The notes beneath the pieces are model-generated. The model was not told the DNA's origin and searched no databases. It saw only the letters and a program-made list of their open reading frames with translations. From Baylisascaris procyonis (Eukaryota; Nematoda; Chromadorea; Rhabditida; Ascarididae), in contig JAZARR010000164.1 in NCBI GenBank assembly GCA_037389465.1, positions 114,501-178,500 on the forward strand: DNA of 64,000 nucleotides, written 5' to 3'. A program made the position numbers and the translations under genes. Below, in pieces: positions 49,614 through 63,122 of this stretch. Each line of letters begins with the position of its first letter. Position 1 is the first letter of the stretch.

Positions 49614-50856
49614 GAAGAAGAAACATTCTGCCCGATTTTGTTTAAAAACAATCCCCCTCCTGCAATGCAAAACTTTATTTTGGATTGAGATTAGCGGAAC
49701 GGCGCGTCTGCCTTTTGCCCTTTTCCTCCCCTTCTCCACCCCTTCATCTCAACATGCGGAAGAAAATAAGGCGAGTGACGAATCGCTGCATTTCGGGCCA
49801 CCTAGTTCCCATTTCTTCGCATACTTCACCATGCAAGAGCTGTTGTGGCTGGAAAGAAAGGAGCTACGCATCCATCTCGTTCACCTTCTCCATTCTCTGC
49901 ATTTCATTTCTTCTTTTCTCCTTTCAACTCAACCTTCGATCATGTAGTTTCATATTATGAGTCGGCTTAGCGATGCAATAATCCTGTTTCACATTTTCTT
50001 TGCTTGGGTCGTACTGTGTTCTAGTTTGCTCACAACATGCATTCTCCATCCAGTGAAAATCGTTTAAGCAGAATGGATTTTTTTTTTTTTGAAGGCTCAA
50101 AAATCGGCAATCACCGAGTAATGTTAAGATAGCCCTTAACAGAGTCCTGGTGAACTTTAAAAGGTATAAGGACCATCTCGTAAGTGAGATAATGCCTCTC
50201 TGCTTCCTCATATTTCGTTGCGAAAGAGACATTCTATTCATGTGAAAAAAAAGAAAAAGAAAAAAAGAATGCAAAGCAAGAAATTGCAGAGACGTTGCAA
50301 CACATTACATATCACAATATCAGTTATTGCCGTATGATGGTAATGAATCCACTCCGATCAACTACATTCCCTCGTCAAACGTTCACCTTCAAAAATTGTT
50401 GTGAATTGCGATTTGAACCGCATCGGGCTGAACATCTTTGCAATAAGTAATACTTACACATCCATGAGCAATAACATATCAACGATGATAGCACAAGCCC
50501 TATTCCTCTTCAGCCCCTCCCCAATATAAAACGGGTAATGGTGGCGCTGTGACCCCATTTCGTCTGCTGATTTACATCAATGCCACAATGGAAGTGACAG
50601 CTGCTTATGAAAGGGCACATAAGCTGGCTGTCCCTATGACATTTTAATATAATATCGCAAGTATAACATAAACGTTGCATCGTGACTCCGGAATGAATAC
50701 AGTGTTGCTTGCACATTGTTTTGGAAGATGCCCACTTACGGTAGAAAAAGGTTTTTGTACGCCTCCGTAAATTTGCTCTGCAAAAATGTATTATGGTTAC
50801 GCGAATTCTATATGTACATATTGTATACGCATACTTGCATGTCTGCTTGTTCGTTA

Positions 50857-50910
50857 GTTTCAATTCATTAACCAGTGAAGCTAGAGGTGCAAAATTTGAT
50901 GAACATAATG
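50857..50910 (+). repeat. Dispersed repeat core, copy B
   Basis: GTTTCAATTCATTAACCAGT ... GTGCAAAATTTGATGAACAT, preceded by CATGTCTGCTTG; imperfect match to copies A and C. It overlaps a 172-codon minus ORF (50510-51028) that is probably repeat-derived. Confidence 0.5.
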
Positions 50911-51290
50911 CGTAACGTAGGATGCCTCTCATACCAACACGATTTATTATCTTATTCATTATAACCTTGGAGGAAAGCAGAAACGAATTCCCGGACGATT
51001 GATTGCTTGAATAACAATAGGTCGACATACCTTGTTATATATTTTCGCAAAAAAAGTTGTTGGTCGTTTTTTCGCATATTCGCAGATTTTCCGTTGCCAA
51101 AGAGAGCACGCTTACTGGTTTGGATTTGGCTACAAAATGGCCGAATATATGTTTAGATTCCTTTCTCAGCCATATATGATCTCCAGATTTGAGGATGGCA
51201 TTTGTTATACATAGGAAACTGCAGATAGAAGAGCGCTTCATTGAAGAAGCACTGAAATGTACAGCAAATATTTCGTTCTCATCCACATAG

Positions 51291-51713
51291 CCGGCATTGA
51301 TCCTTCAGAGGGAAATCAAAGCGCCACAGATGTGGCAGCGAATGCTAGTCGTACATTCCACCTGTTGTTGGTTATCCCTAATACTTTGATCGCTTCGTAT
51401 GAATCTGTAAGAACTGAAAGTTCACTCTCTTTTCATTTTCATATTTGTTGTAGTAGGTTGAGGTGACCGTTTAAGATGCTCTCATTGGCGTATTTTTTTG
51501 GTATTTGAACCATCTATGCAGCAGCAAATGCCTGCATGTGAAGTGGTTGTTCTATTCGAGTTACATAATGAAGCAAAATTGAAGAACTCATCTAACCTGA
51601 GCCCAATTTACAATTTACAATTTACAATATGCTCAAATTTACTTAAAGATCTACTGAATTGCTCAGTTGCGTCTGTGTTGTTTGACTTTAAGCTCCGAGC
51701 AATGAAGCTGTAG
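51291..51713 (+). CDS. Unrecognised gene, last two exons
   Basis: Exon 51291-51406 (acceptor tccacatag, donor gtaaga) and exon 51522-51713 (acceptor ctatgcag, TAG stop) join in phase 0 and encode about 101 residues. The first holds SGIDPSEGNQSATDVAANAS (leading residue completed from the previous exon) and a hydrophobic FHLLLVIPNTLIASY; the second EVVVLFELHNEAKLKNSSNL, several N-glycosylation sites and CSNLLKDLLNCS, ending KLRAMKL. An upstream exon at 51086-51150 (acceptor attcgcag) would join in phase; two of its frames fit. Glycosylation sites and paired Cys suggest a secreted or extracellular region, by inference. Family not recognised. Confidence 0.52.
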
Positions 51714-52269
51714 AAAAGTTTTTTCCCAATCCAGCTTAAACGCAAGCAATTCCTATTTTGATATATGAGCACATTTGCATTATTACCTTTGGCAAAGACT
51801 GAGCAAAGTGCACTACAGATCAGCTCTTTGTTTATCGAAATTTGCGAAAATGGAGATGTTTCAAGAGCTGTTTATATTGAGAAAAGTAGGATCGGCTTCT
51901 TTTGGTACTCCACGTTTGATACGCTTCATATAATTCACAAATCCTGCGGACCGATGTTATCAGCCGACTTCTGGACGACCGTTGCCGTTCGTTGCCACCA
52001 GCCCTCTATTCTTTCCCTCCACAAGTCATGCTGTAGTTACCTGCCCATGACCCGACTGCATCCTCGTTCTTCATATAGCAAATGCTTGAGTGCATTCTTG
52101 CTAATGCGCATTAAAATCTCAGAAACCGACCGTGATCAACCTTCTAGATCACTTGTCGCACAGCCCTCCCTTCTTGGTATTGTTTTTGGATCTGATGTCC
52201 AACAATACTCTAACTTCCATCTATCCACTAGCGAATGTTATATGAGCAGATTAAAATGTGGATAGCATG

Positions 52270-53430
52270 GAGGTTCATATGGTTAGACCTTTGAAATATA
52301 GACTGTTTTGCTTCATATGGATATCCATATAGAATATCGTGTCGATGGCAATTTCCAGTTGTTATGTAACAGTCGGGTTGCAAATTTCCTTTTACTTCAA
52401 AGTTTAATAGCCACTTGGGGTGCAGAGAGAATCAAAATGTATCGGCACTCTTAAAAATGGTTAAATACTGGAGCGAGGCATGCGTACAATTTTTCTTCTA
52501 AATGGAATAAAATAGCGATTAGAATGGGAATTCTTGTTAGTGTTGATTTTAAAGGAGTACAACATTGACGTAAAAGCGCTGAAAGGAGATGTTTCACTTC
52601 TGAATGTTTCAATTCTTATATCTCCACATATTTTATCAGTTGAACAAACGGATTGGACACATTCTTGGTCAGGTAACACTACCAATCCCAGTGCTGTGCA
52701 TCAACGTTAAGATCAGTGAAATGACTCATTTGTTTTTGGATGAACGTTGATAGTAGAAGCTGCGATGCTTACCTTAGAGACGTACTCCTTATCTGTTGTA
52801 AGGAGAAAAAAAGTAGCACCAGCTAGGCTCGAGAAAAATTTACAGAAAGTCTCTTCCTTTTGCGACATTGTTTCTAGCCATTTCCTCTCCAACCTCCTTC
52901 TTCTCGAATGGACACCGATTATTCAGGCTTCCTAGACTAATACTCCCCTAGAAGGCGATGCAAGCATTGACGAATGTGTCTTTTAAGTGAGGCAGATGTG
53001 GGGAATAGTGTTAAACATTCTCCTTGCAAGTGCCTCATTGCTTGAAAGTTATGTGAGTCACTTTTGAACTTTGAAGTTCTGAAAACATTTTTTTTTCAAG
53101 CCTATGGTGCCGTTTGAAACTGAAATAGTGATTAATGGTGGTCACTTGTTGAATTGGCGAAATAAATAAAATGAAAGGAAAACGTTCAACCGTTGCAATT
53201 GCTAGCAAAACAATGTGGTGATGCAAAAATGTGCATGATGCAAAAACAGTACATAATAATGATTGAATATGACCCATGTGAGCGCTCAATGATGGAAAAA
53301 TTTATTCAAAGTTCAAAGATTTCATTTACGTCGCTGAAAAGTATACTCTCGGGTAATCCTGGCAGCTATGTAATTTCGTCAATTCCTATCTCTTCATCTA
53401 CATAGCTGGCAATCATTGTTCCATCTATCT
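52270..53430. other. Stretch without a supported gene
   Basis: AT-rich, scattered short frames, no splice-supported exon. The adjoining 166-codon plus ORF at 51765-52265 is long, but the antisense strand has RTE-endonuclease-like words (GF-DFNAH), so it may be transposon-derived. Confidence 0.3.
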
Positions 53431-54320
53431 CGATCCTGCGCTTGTGCATTCAAATGATTCCACATAGGCGCACAAGTTAGTCCCTCCACCTCAACGGCGG
53501 CTTTCAGCGTTATCTTCATACATTTCATATACTCCATTCAACAGTCCACTTCATCCATCAATCATCGTTCATTCTTACCGCATAACCAGCGTAACTGCGC
53601 TTCCTCACGTATGTCATTTCAAAGGTTCCCCTCACCCTATAGTCTGGTTGGAAGTCTCCATTGAAGATATGCTGCAGCTTGTCGATGCCCACCGTGCGTC
53701 GTTCCATGATACTAATCACCGGTAACTTCCGCTCTTCTGCGAACGTTGTATTCCACGTTTCATATTCACGTAATATACGGGAAGGACAGTGCTGTTGAGC
53801 AACTCTGCCTTCGCAGGCGATGATATTTTCCTGTCCGTGAAGATATCGCAGAGCTTCGCGAAAGTTATCCACCCCGCGCTTCTCCTTCTACTAATTGCTT
53901 ACCTAGATCGTTGCACATGTATCGTTTGCCCTAGGTGGACATAGCTGTCTACAGGTTCGACATTTCAGTTCTCAAGTTTCATTTCAAAACAGGACAATAC
54001 ACGTCCTTTGACTAATGCGTATTGACGCATCGAATTTTTATCCCAGTTTCCTTCGCATTGCTATTGAGACTATTTGACAAATCAATAAGCACCACTTCAT
54101 CTGCAAATAAGAGCATTCGAAGCACTTCACTGTCCGTATGTAATCTTTTTGTCATCCTCATACTCCGTAAACCTTCTAGTGCGCATATGAAGGCTTTCGC
54201 GGAAGTGAAAGTACTTTCCTGGATGTTCCTTCACTCCTCTGCTAGCGTTGTATTTCAATTTCCGCATCTGCATAACAGGACTAGATCAAGCACACGTGGA
54301 GATAAAGCGAGCCGGTGGTG
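53430..54320 (-). mobile_element. Decayed RTE-type non-LTR retrotransposon, reverse transcriptase end
   Basis: Read on the minus strand, the region shows the reverse-transcriptase catalytic word as LLFADEVVLI (near 54118-54085; family FADD, second Asp lost), then LNSNAKETGIKI. After it a 104-codon ORF (53872-53558) carries the end pattern: EYETWNTTFAEERKL, MERRTVGIDKLQHI and RKRSYAGYAVRMNDD, which match the ETWALT, MERRLLGI and RWAGHVMRMNDD region of nematode RTE elements. Past the ORF stop, WTVEW and KPPLRWRD persist among stops. With stops, frameshifts and a lost catalytic Asp it cannot be active. The endonuclease part is not clearly present. Confidence 0.75.
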
Positions 54321-54329
54321 AACAGCTTG

Positions 54330-55450
54330 CGGGCATATTGTACATCCGATTCACCTGGTATTTGCAGTGAGCAAAATATTGGCGGAATGGAGAAATTCAT
54401 TGCAGTACTGATTCCCGAGGAGGGAGACCACGAACGACTGCACCTACGGTCCATTATGCTTGCTCTGGCATATGTAAAAGATTTTCATGCGAGTAATTTA
54501 TGCTTGAATAAAGAATTCACTCGATACAGTTTCAAGAAGAGACCAAGCAGGTTTCAGAAAACGAATTTCCACTAATGACCACTATTTCAAAATAATACAG
54601 ATGATTGAACGGCGCAGAGAATATTTAATTCATCTAAATGTACTTGCTCTTCGTTGATCTTAAGAGAAGTTCCGATGTACTCTGTAGAAGATGACGTCAT
54701 AGATCGATGCGGTTTATATCCGAATTACTGAAGATTCATTGACAAGCGTGCACAAGAAAATCACCTTGTTTTATGAATGAATAAAATATTGGTCGGCAGA
54801 AGCGTGAAACAAGATTGCAACTATGTGAAGAAAAAAATCTTTGCTGAAAGTGCCAAAAATATGCAAATTTTTTGAATGATAAGCAACGATGTTAAGAACG
54901 TTGGTGATGTCTGTGAGATTAAAGATTAGGTGGCACAATTAAAGTGTATATAAAATTGCAGTAAAACAACTGTGCATAGAAATACTTCTGTTGATCTCAG
55001 TGAGATATAAAACCAAACAATTCGATAAAAGCCGCAAGAAAATTTCAACATTCCAAACGCTCTGTGTGCCAATGTAAAGATGAAATTTTAGATTTAAAGT
55101 TTACACTTGAAGTTTCCACCTAAGAACTTTGCATTCAGAGAAAGTTTCTACTTAAAAATGAAAGTTAAAAAGTTTTTTGAAGATTACTACTTAGTGCTCA
55201 ATTGGGGCTGTGCTGAATTCAAAAGCTGCACATCTATAAATGGGATTTGAAATATTTACACTTGATGGTTTACAGTTAAAAATCTTGGCTACGAGAAATG
55301 GGGTGCAAAATTTCATTTCTAAAAAGTCCGGACTCAGAAAGAATACAACGTAAAACCATGCTCAAGAATTTCAAACTTAGAGGTTGAAATGAAGAAGTTT
55401 GAGCTTTAGACTCTGTCTTCAGTGGCAAAGTTCATGAGGTTGGGACTTTT
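54330..55450. other. Stretch without a supported gene
   Basis: The upper end may contain more decayed retroelement. The rest is AT-rich with several similar AAGTTT(C/A)CAC(C/T)T-like words near 55080-55150 but no exon. Confidence 0.3.
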
Positions 55451-55455
55451 TTCAG

Positions 55456-55689
55456 ACTTACGGACAGCTGCAGCTTATGTACGTTTGGCAGTGTTGCGTA
55501 GCGGCGCATATGTTGCACATTATATATGTGTGTGTCTCACAATGCTCAGTTCTCAGGCGGATGCATCTTTAAGAATGCAACTTACCATGTGCAATTATGT
55601 TGCCTTCTGTTGCTTTGCAGGTATTGTATTTCTCCAACTATCTTCTGCATTCAGTGCATCTAAAACAAACTTCATGTGACAGGAGATAA
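55456..55689 (+). CDS. Unrecognised gene, last two exons
   Basis: Exon 55456-55527 (acceptor cttttttcag, donor TAT|gtgtgt) and exon 55621-55689 (acceptor gctttgcag, TAA stop) join in phase 0 to encode 46 residues, with YVWQCCVAAHMLHIIYVLYF forming a likely membrane segment and a Cys/basic tail (HLKQTSCDRR). A longer single frame (55422-55679) covers both but is Cys/Ala-rich and less convincing. Could be the end of a multi-pass protein; family unknown. Confidence 0.4.
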
Positions 55690-55835
55690 GGGTTGAAATC
55701 ATAGAAGTGGGAGGCCGGTAGTGCATAAGACGAATGAGTATTTGACTAGATGATGCAAATGTATCTGTGAAGAATACGCTAATCATTTCATAGCATTCTT
55801 CTCTTCAACCTTCACCTCCTCGCCCATCCCTCACC

Positions 55836-55858
55836 ACCCCCCCCCCCCCCCCCCCCCC
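55836..55858 (+). repeat. Poly-C run
   Basis: About 22 consecutive C, in a C/T-rich stretch. Confidence 0.9.
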
Positions 55859-55859
55859 A

Positions 55860-57725
55860 GCCGCTTCTTCGCCTTCGTCGTCGAAAAATGAACTTTTGGT
55901 TTGGCAGTGACCTATTGTTATGATTTGTAGCATATTGTGAACAGGTTTTAATTGATTGATGTAGGTTAACTTTGAGGATCGAATGCTTCATTCATTTGGT
56001 TCATCCTCGTTTTTTATAGAAATTTGAAATGGTTGTATAGGATGTGTTTTTGATGGATCAAATGGGTCGAGCGTATATTGCATATTGGCTCAATTATCCG
56101 ACGTTTCCTATGAAAATGATCTCATTTGAATGGATCTTCAGCAATTGAATTCTCATTTTCAGCATCGGTAGTTGTTTGCAGAGGGAAATTTGGTTCGAAA
56201 ATTATTGAATCTGTCGATTTGCAAATAACAATTTGGATAGCGATAGGAAATGAATGGAGAAGAGTGATGCAGAATCGATTTGCTGCTATTTGGTCACCTT
56301 AAAAAATCAGTATACACTTGTTTAGCGACGCGTTCCATTGCGATGACGTCATTGGTTGGTAGCAAATAGTGCTTTCCGTTATTTTTTTTTTCTTGTGATA
56401 CGGTTGTGATTGTGTTTGTCGAAACTTGCTGTTGAATAGCGTTGTTGACTTTTACCTCTTTACCCCTTAAATTCTTAAGTTTACTCAAAGTTTCGCAACT
56501 AGACGACACTATCAACCAATTTTTCTTGAGAAATCATCTCATGAGCATGTGAGGGGGTTAAGGGGGAGGGTAAGGGAAAGGTTGAAAAAATTCATATTTA
56601 ATTTGCTTTGATACATTCAGTTGATTAGCATTAAGGCATGCGGGTAACTTAGCGTTGAATAGTCATGGTCTTATGGGACCACAAATAAAGTTATTTTTTA
56701 AATAAAAATGAATCAATAAAGTAAAGGGAATACTGGAAGGTTTTTAATCGACGACTGCTTTCAGCTCTGATTGTCCTTTTAGCTACTTCGATCACTCTAC
56801 TTTATAAAGTTATGCAAGTGTAACAATGAGGCATTTTTAATGACAGAACTTGTTGGTTTGTTCTAATGCCATTGGATGAGGCGGCTGCTGGTTGATTTTT
56901 TTTTCGCTGTCATTTAATATGCAAAAATCATTAGGTGCATTCTAGAGAAAGCTACTCGAATAGAATACAAAAATTAAATGCACTTGAAAACTTGTCAGCT
57001 GAAGAGGAATTCATCGAGAGAAAATATATTCAAGTACAATTTTTATAAATGAATAAATTTTTCAATTTCTCTCTTATCGTATTGGTGTTAAAACACCTCA
57101 AGAATGTTCATCTGATAGCAGAAATTCTTGCAGTTTTTTTTTTTTTTTTTTGTTACACCACACTCCTCTCTCTTCCTCGCTCGTTTGTTCTCTTTTACAA
57201 AGAGGTTTTAACTCATAAAAAAAAAAAATTAGAAAAAAAAAACAATTTTAATTTCAAGAATTCACTCAAACAATATATTCTTATTGAGCTTAAGTGTGAA
57301 TTTCATACTCCTAAATTCGATAAGCAAATCCAACGTTATTGATCCGCTTAAATCGATTTTATTGAAGTCAATAAGTGCTGCGATCGATGAGAGAAAATCG
57401 TTTGCACTATTTGTCGTGTGTTGAAAGCATCGTTCGTCTCGTTTTGTTTCGTGCAAACGTTATTTTCGTTCTTTTGTAAAATGCGATTCATCTTTTCTTC
57501 AACATTCTCGAAATTCTTTGGCCGATCCCCGTTCTATGAATATCGTGATGAACGGCCGATGATTGCAGCTCATCCAATCCGAGTGGAATCCGTTTTTTGC
57601 TTTCATCCATTTCGTATTCAACATAACCAATACTGCTCGTTCTTTCAGCAATTCGCTTCTCCATTCGTACCGCATTTAAATCCTTATATTTCTTCAGACT
57701 GCTCCTGTCCGGGTTCTGAGATAGT
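55860..57725. other. Stretch without a clear gene
   Basis: Long poly-T and poly-A tracts near 57130 and 57220. An ORF from 57481 (MRFIFSSTFSKFFGRSPFYE...) into the AT repeat is open but lacks splice support. Confidence 0.3.
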
Positions 57726-57727
57726 GT

Positions 57728-57731
57728 TATA

Positions 57732-57800
<69 letters not shown>
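57728..57800. repeat. (AT)n microsatellite
   Basis: AT dinucleotide run with one GT interruption at the left and ACAT at the right. Confidence 0.93.
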
Positions 57801-57801
<1 letters not shown>

Positions 57802-58163
57802 GTGTTATATAAAATATGTAAGGACATTAGAAAATAGGCTCGGATGAGGTAATCTTAGGCGCCAGATAGCAGTATTGACTTGCGGGTCACCCGATTGTCT
57901 CTCTGTTCTCAAATCGCATGTGTACTAAGCACAAATAGTTTGTTAATCACTGCTTAGAAATGAGGAAAATCGGGAATTGGCGTTATATCAGTGTACCGGT
58001 TATTAATGGAGTTGTAGCAATGAGTCAGCGTTGCATGAAGCAGTAATGTTCGATAATTGAAAATGATATAGTGGAAAAAAATGTAGTGGAACCTCAGGCA
58101 AAAGCTTCCTCCGAGCAAATCGTCTCGCCGAATAAAAGGATTTGAAGTTCAACGAGTAGGATA

Positions 58164-58812
58164 ATGTCAGATCATTTACGCCGTTTTATATTCGCACCGT
58201 ATTCAACTGACAAAATAAGGCAACATCCTAAATATTTTAACAGCACTGAAGTTAGGGAAGTGCTACTTTTTCTTCCAGTATTGATTCTGCCACTCACATG
58301 ATTTTTGCACGTGGCTAAACGACAGCCAACAACATTCCGACACAGATATTTTTTCACTGAAATCAGAGAAATAGAAGATATGCAAGTTTAGTGCATACGG
58401 TGAAGGGAAAGGTTTTACAAAAAGACGAATTGCTTTTGAGAGATGATCAGACGACGAATGGAATGCACGAAATATTGCTGCGATTTTGTGGATGATACAC
58501 GTTTTGTGCATTCACAATATCACTAAAAACAACGTCGATTGGAATGTTGTTCACTGATGTGCTGATGCTAGAAAAGAACACAATGACATATGGCAGACAG
58601 CAGCTAAAGAGTATTGTCGATTATGGATCCTGGAATTTGACTGACAACGATACAGTTCACTCTTACAAACATGGAGTGATTGTGGAAGGCGAGAGAGATC
58701 CAAATATTCGGAGTGTACCATAGAAGAAAAGCTTTTGAGAGAGATAGCAGTTAATATTAAAGTACCAGCAAAATGTTTTATTCTCTCCGAGAGGAACCAT
58801 ATACTGTTCTGA
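58164..58812 (+). pseudogene. Broken coding stretch with several in-frame stops
   Basis: From ATG 58164 a frame encodes 45 residues (contains YSTDKIRQHPKYFNSTEVRE) to TGA 58299. The same frame continues 29 residues (RQPTTFRHRYFFTEIREIED) to TAG 58389. A shift of one base there opens a frame running to 58812 through three internal TGA codons, with coding-like pieces between (SDDEWNARNIAAILWMIHVL; ADARKEHNDIWQTAAKEYCR; EEKLLREIAVNIKVPAKCFI). The antisense frames are Ser/Phe/Leu-rich shadows. Several tryptophans and an excess of TGA suggest TGG-to-TGA decay. An intron-rich live gene is less likely because no splice sites flank the stops. Family not recognised. Confidence 0.42.
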
Positions 58813-60460
58813 AAAGATCGTTGTATATGAGTAAAGTTTGAGAAAGAAAGGAAATTTAGGAGAAGGCATTTTGTCGCGAGCTTGGAATGCGGGCAAGCGG
58901 TAAGACGCTCTCCGGTAATGATGAACGAGAGAGTGTAGTAAAGTTGGAGGCATCAACACGATGAGCTCGATGAGCGTGTGTTGAGTCGCGGCAAACGGTG
59001 TTCACGATTCGACGCCTTCGATTGGGCCCGTCGACCAACGAAACCTACGACGATGGCGATGGCGAGTCCCATCCCCTCCATCAGTTTATGTGCCCACACA
59101 TTTTGTTCCTCCACTATTTCAGAAGGTGTTAGTGTTACCTGTTATTAACCTGTCGTGTATGACAGAAAAAACGTTTCGATTTATCATTATGAACGCTTGA
59201 ACGTTTCATAATCATTGCTGTTCTACATTTTCACTATTCACCACAGGCTAGAAAGTGCAACTGGAAGGTTCTCCTCGCCACGAGGGAAAGATTCAAGTTG
59301 TATAGTAGTTTAATACCTTGCCTTATTGTGTGTCATTCTGGTTTTTCCTGAAAGGTTGCCGTGGCGTTAATGACGGGAATGTTCGGATCTCTTGTAATGA
59401 TGCTCAGTATAGTTACGAACGAATCAGTGAAAGAGGAAATTGCTTTACTATAGAATTTGTTTTCCAAACATCGGTATGTGAGAGTGTTTCACATCCATAC
59501 TTATAACGATGGTGATGGTGACTTTGTATGATGATAGTAACCTATAGTCATAACCGTGATCATTTCTCCGACACTAAAGTTTGAAAAAGATTCGAATATA
59601 AGTAGGTTCTCTTGCTTCACGTTCCTCCGTAATTATATCCCCCTTCGGAAAAGCTAGGAATTACTTGTGCGCCCCGAAACATGCAACCTGGCTTTCACGG
59701 AAATCTAATTCTTCTTGTTCGTATGCTTGAACACGTCAGTAGTTTACTCGCTTACATTTCCCTATCTATTTTCTTTGCACTCTTGTGATTTTTTATTTTT
59801 TTGATTGTCCTTAACGAGCTTTTTGTTTCTATAACTGTTGATAGCATAGCAGTAAAGTAGTTGGCTCATAATGGATCTGAAAGAAGTGAATTTAACTCGT
59901 GTTCATTCTAGTTATTAGATATTAAATCTGTGATAGCTACGAGGAAATTCTAACTGCGTTAACTGATTTCACATCATCTCATTCACTGTATGATTTAAGG
60001 AAAGTGCTATTGAAATAAATTACAATTTTTTCGTTTTTGATCGTTTAGAACGTAAAGTAAAAAATCAACTCAAAGATTCTTTCACGATTAACGATAGTCG
60101 CCTTTGTAAGAGGTGCTGTAACGTTCAATAACTCGTAACAAAATTCATACAAATGAACTGCCAAAAATTAAACGTGAAATTCAGTTATATTAAGAGGATT
60201 TATGCAAGCTTTCGTTGCTGAAGATAGAATGAATAGATGTTACAGATTTTTTATGAATACCTTAAGTAATAAAGCAAACGGTGCTGCTTTTCTTCATGAA
60301 TAAATCCACTCGACTATGCTGTAAAAATCACTATTTTTCCTTGATGGGCATACCTAATATTTCATAAGCGAAATCACTGTTGTTTTTTTTTTCTATTCAG
60401 TGCGATGACTCATAATTGATGAAGGCAAAAATTATCGTTTATTTATTTTCATCACTTTAG

Positions 60461-60699
60461 GAACGTTATGGTTCTTCACTCTCTAAATCCGCCGTAATTC
60501 AGCAGGCTTCATTCATAGTCACTCGAAGGGCCTTTAATAGGATATTGCTATGTGCCTTCGTATATAGGATACGCTGTGGTCCATTATGATAGACAAGGCC
60601 ATTTTCGGCACATATTATGAAGCATTATGGCCAAGTGGAGAGCTTACCGAGACAAATGCCCAGCAGTTGCTCTTCATTACGGTGTTTGTCGTGGATTGA
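60461..60699 (+). pseudogene. Exon-like stretch with an apparent frameshift
   Basis: After a good acceptor (atcactttag) a phase-0 frame encodes 33 residues (ERYGSSLSKSAVIQQASFIV...) to about 60559. A shift of frame near 60565 then continues with DTLWSIMIDKAIFGTYYEAL and GELTETNAQQLLFITVFVVD to TGA 60699. The two halves read as one protein if one base is missing, so this is a frameshifted gene, a sequencing error, or two exons (TTC|gtatat is a possible donor). Family not recognised. Confidence 0.4.
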
Positions 60700-61181
60700 G
60701 TCGTGTTCGAGGGTTTAGAATCACCCTATGAAAGTTTATAGGCATTTACTCTCTACTAATATTCACAATGAAAGAAGCAACTCTATGTCAAAAATTGTAA
60801 TTTGAATATTTCATTGCTTTAAAGTAATCGTAAATCACATCAGTAAAGCGATTCATCAGAAATATGAAATGTATAGAATCACATCGCAAATAGAATTCAT
60901 TGCACTCACATGTGAATCGTTGATGATGTCCTATCGAATCATTCGGTACATAATAAACACTTCGCACAGCATTGTTCAACTGCCACTCTCATACGCTCTT
61001 TCCATTATTCTATCTCGACAGCATTGAAATTGTAATTTTTATTTGGTTATGAAAATTCTCTCATTCGCATATTTGCTCACGTGATGGGCGGCTCAAATCT
61101 GTGCACATAGTTGAAGCTCATAGGGTGATATATCGGCTGTCACTCACTCATTTATGTCATTTGTTCACTGATGCATGTTAG

Positions 61182-61284
61182 AACTCTACCGGAATATGTC
61201 ATTCGACTGTCACAATCTGACTTGAAGAGCAGTGGTGAAATTCCGGCTTTCCAGAAATGGAATCGGAATTTTGCTGCAGTTTGA
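61182..61284 (+). CDS. Unrecognised terminal exon
   Basis: Acceptor gcatgttag, one leading base, then 33 residues to TGA, including LPEYVIRLSQSDLKSSGEIP and KWNRNFAAV. A second exon-like frame starts inside its end at a tgctgcag acceptor (61278; FEHMPIITKQSKPKSQKPPE), so either alternative splicing or a small frameshift may extend the protein. Family not recognised. Confidence 0.4.
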
Positions 61285-61598
61285 GCACATGCCTATCATC
61301 ACCAAACAATCAAAGCCGAAATCGCAAAAGCCACCGGAATTCCGTTGCAACTGTAGTACTCTTATACCTTCGTCGATATTTTTCCGTCTTTAATTTACTG
61401 TTTAATTCGGTACAAATTTTCAAAAGTCTGGTATTACCACCGGAGCGGAAATTTCTTCATATGAGAGTCCGGCTGCATCACTGGACCAGTTCTATAAAAT
61501 ATTTTATGCCGTAATAACATAGCCTCTACCTTTCGCACATTTTTGCGCACATGTATGTTCCTACATTTTTGTTTGTCTATTTGTCTGCATGTCTGGCA

Positions 61599-61652
61599 GT
61601 TTCAACTTGAGAACCACTGAGGCCATAGTCATAAAATCTGGTCGGTATAATA
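61599..61652 (+). repeat. Dispersed repeat core, copy C
   Basis: GTTTCAACTTGAGAACCACT ... AAAATCTGGTCGGTATAATA, preceded by GTTTGTCTATTTGTCTGCATGTCTG; diverged match to copies A and B. Confidence 0.45.
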
Positions 61653-61699
61653 CACACTGCAAGATTGTCTGTTCCACCATATTTCACATTGCTTCATGC

Positions 61700-63122
<1,423 letters not shown>

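Noticed and set aside
49585..49960. Two overlapping plus ORFs of 120 and 91 codons
   Set aside because: No acceptor, compositional bias (His/Ser/Leu), probably 3' or promoter sequence.
50510..51028. 172-codon minus ORF, longest in the window
   Set aside because: It overlaps a dispersed repeat and a more coding-like plus frame (50527-50645), and has a Cys/Ser/Arg-rich composition.
51765..52265. 166-codon plus ORF
   Set aside because: Long, but no splice or start context and a Ser/His/Cys-rich composition; it may be the antisense of an old retroelement endonuclease.
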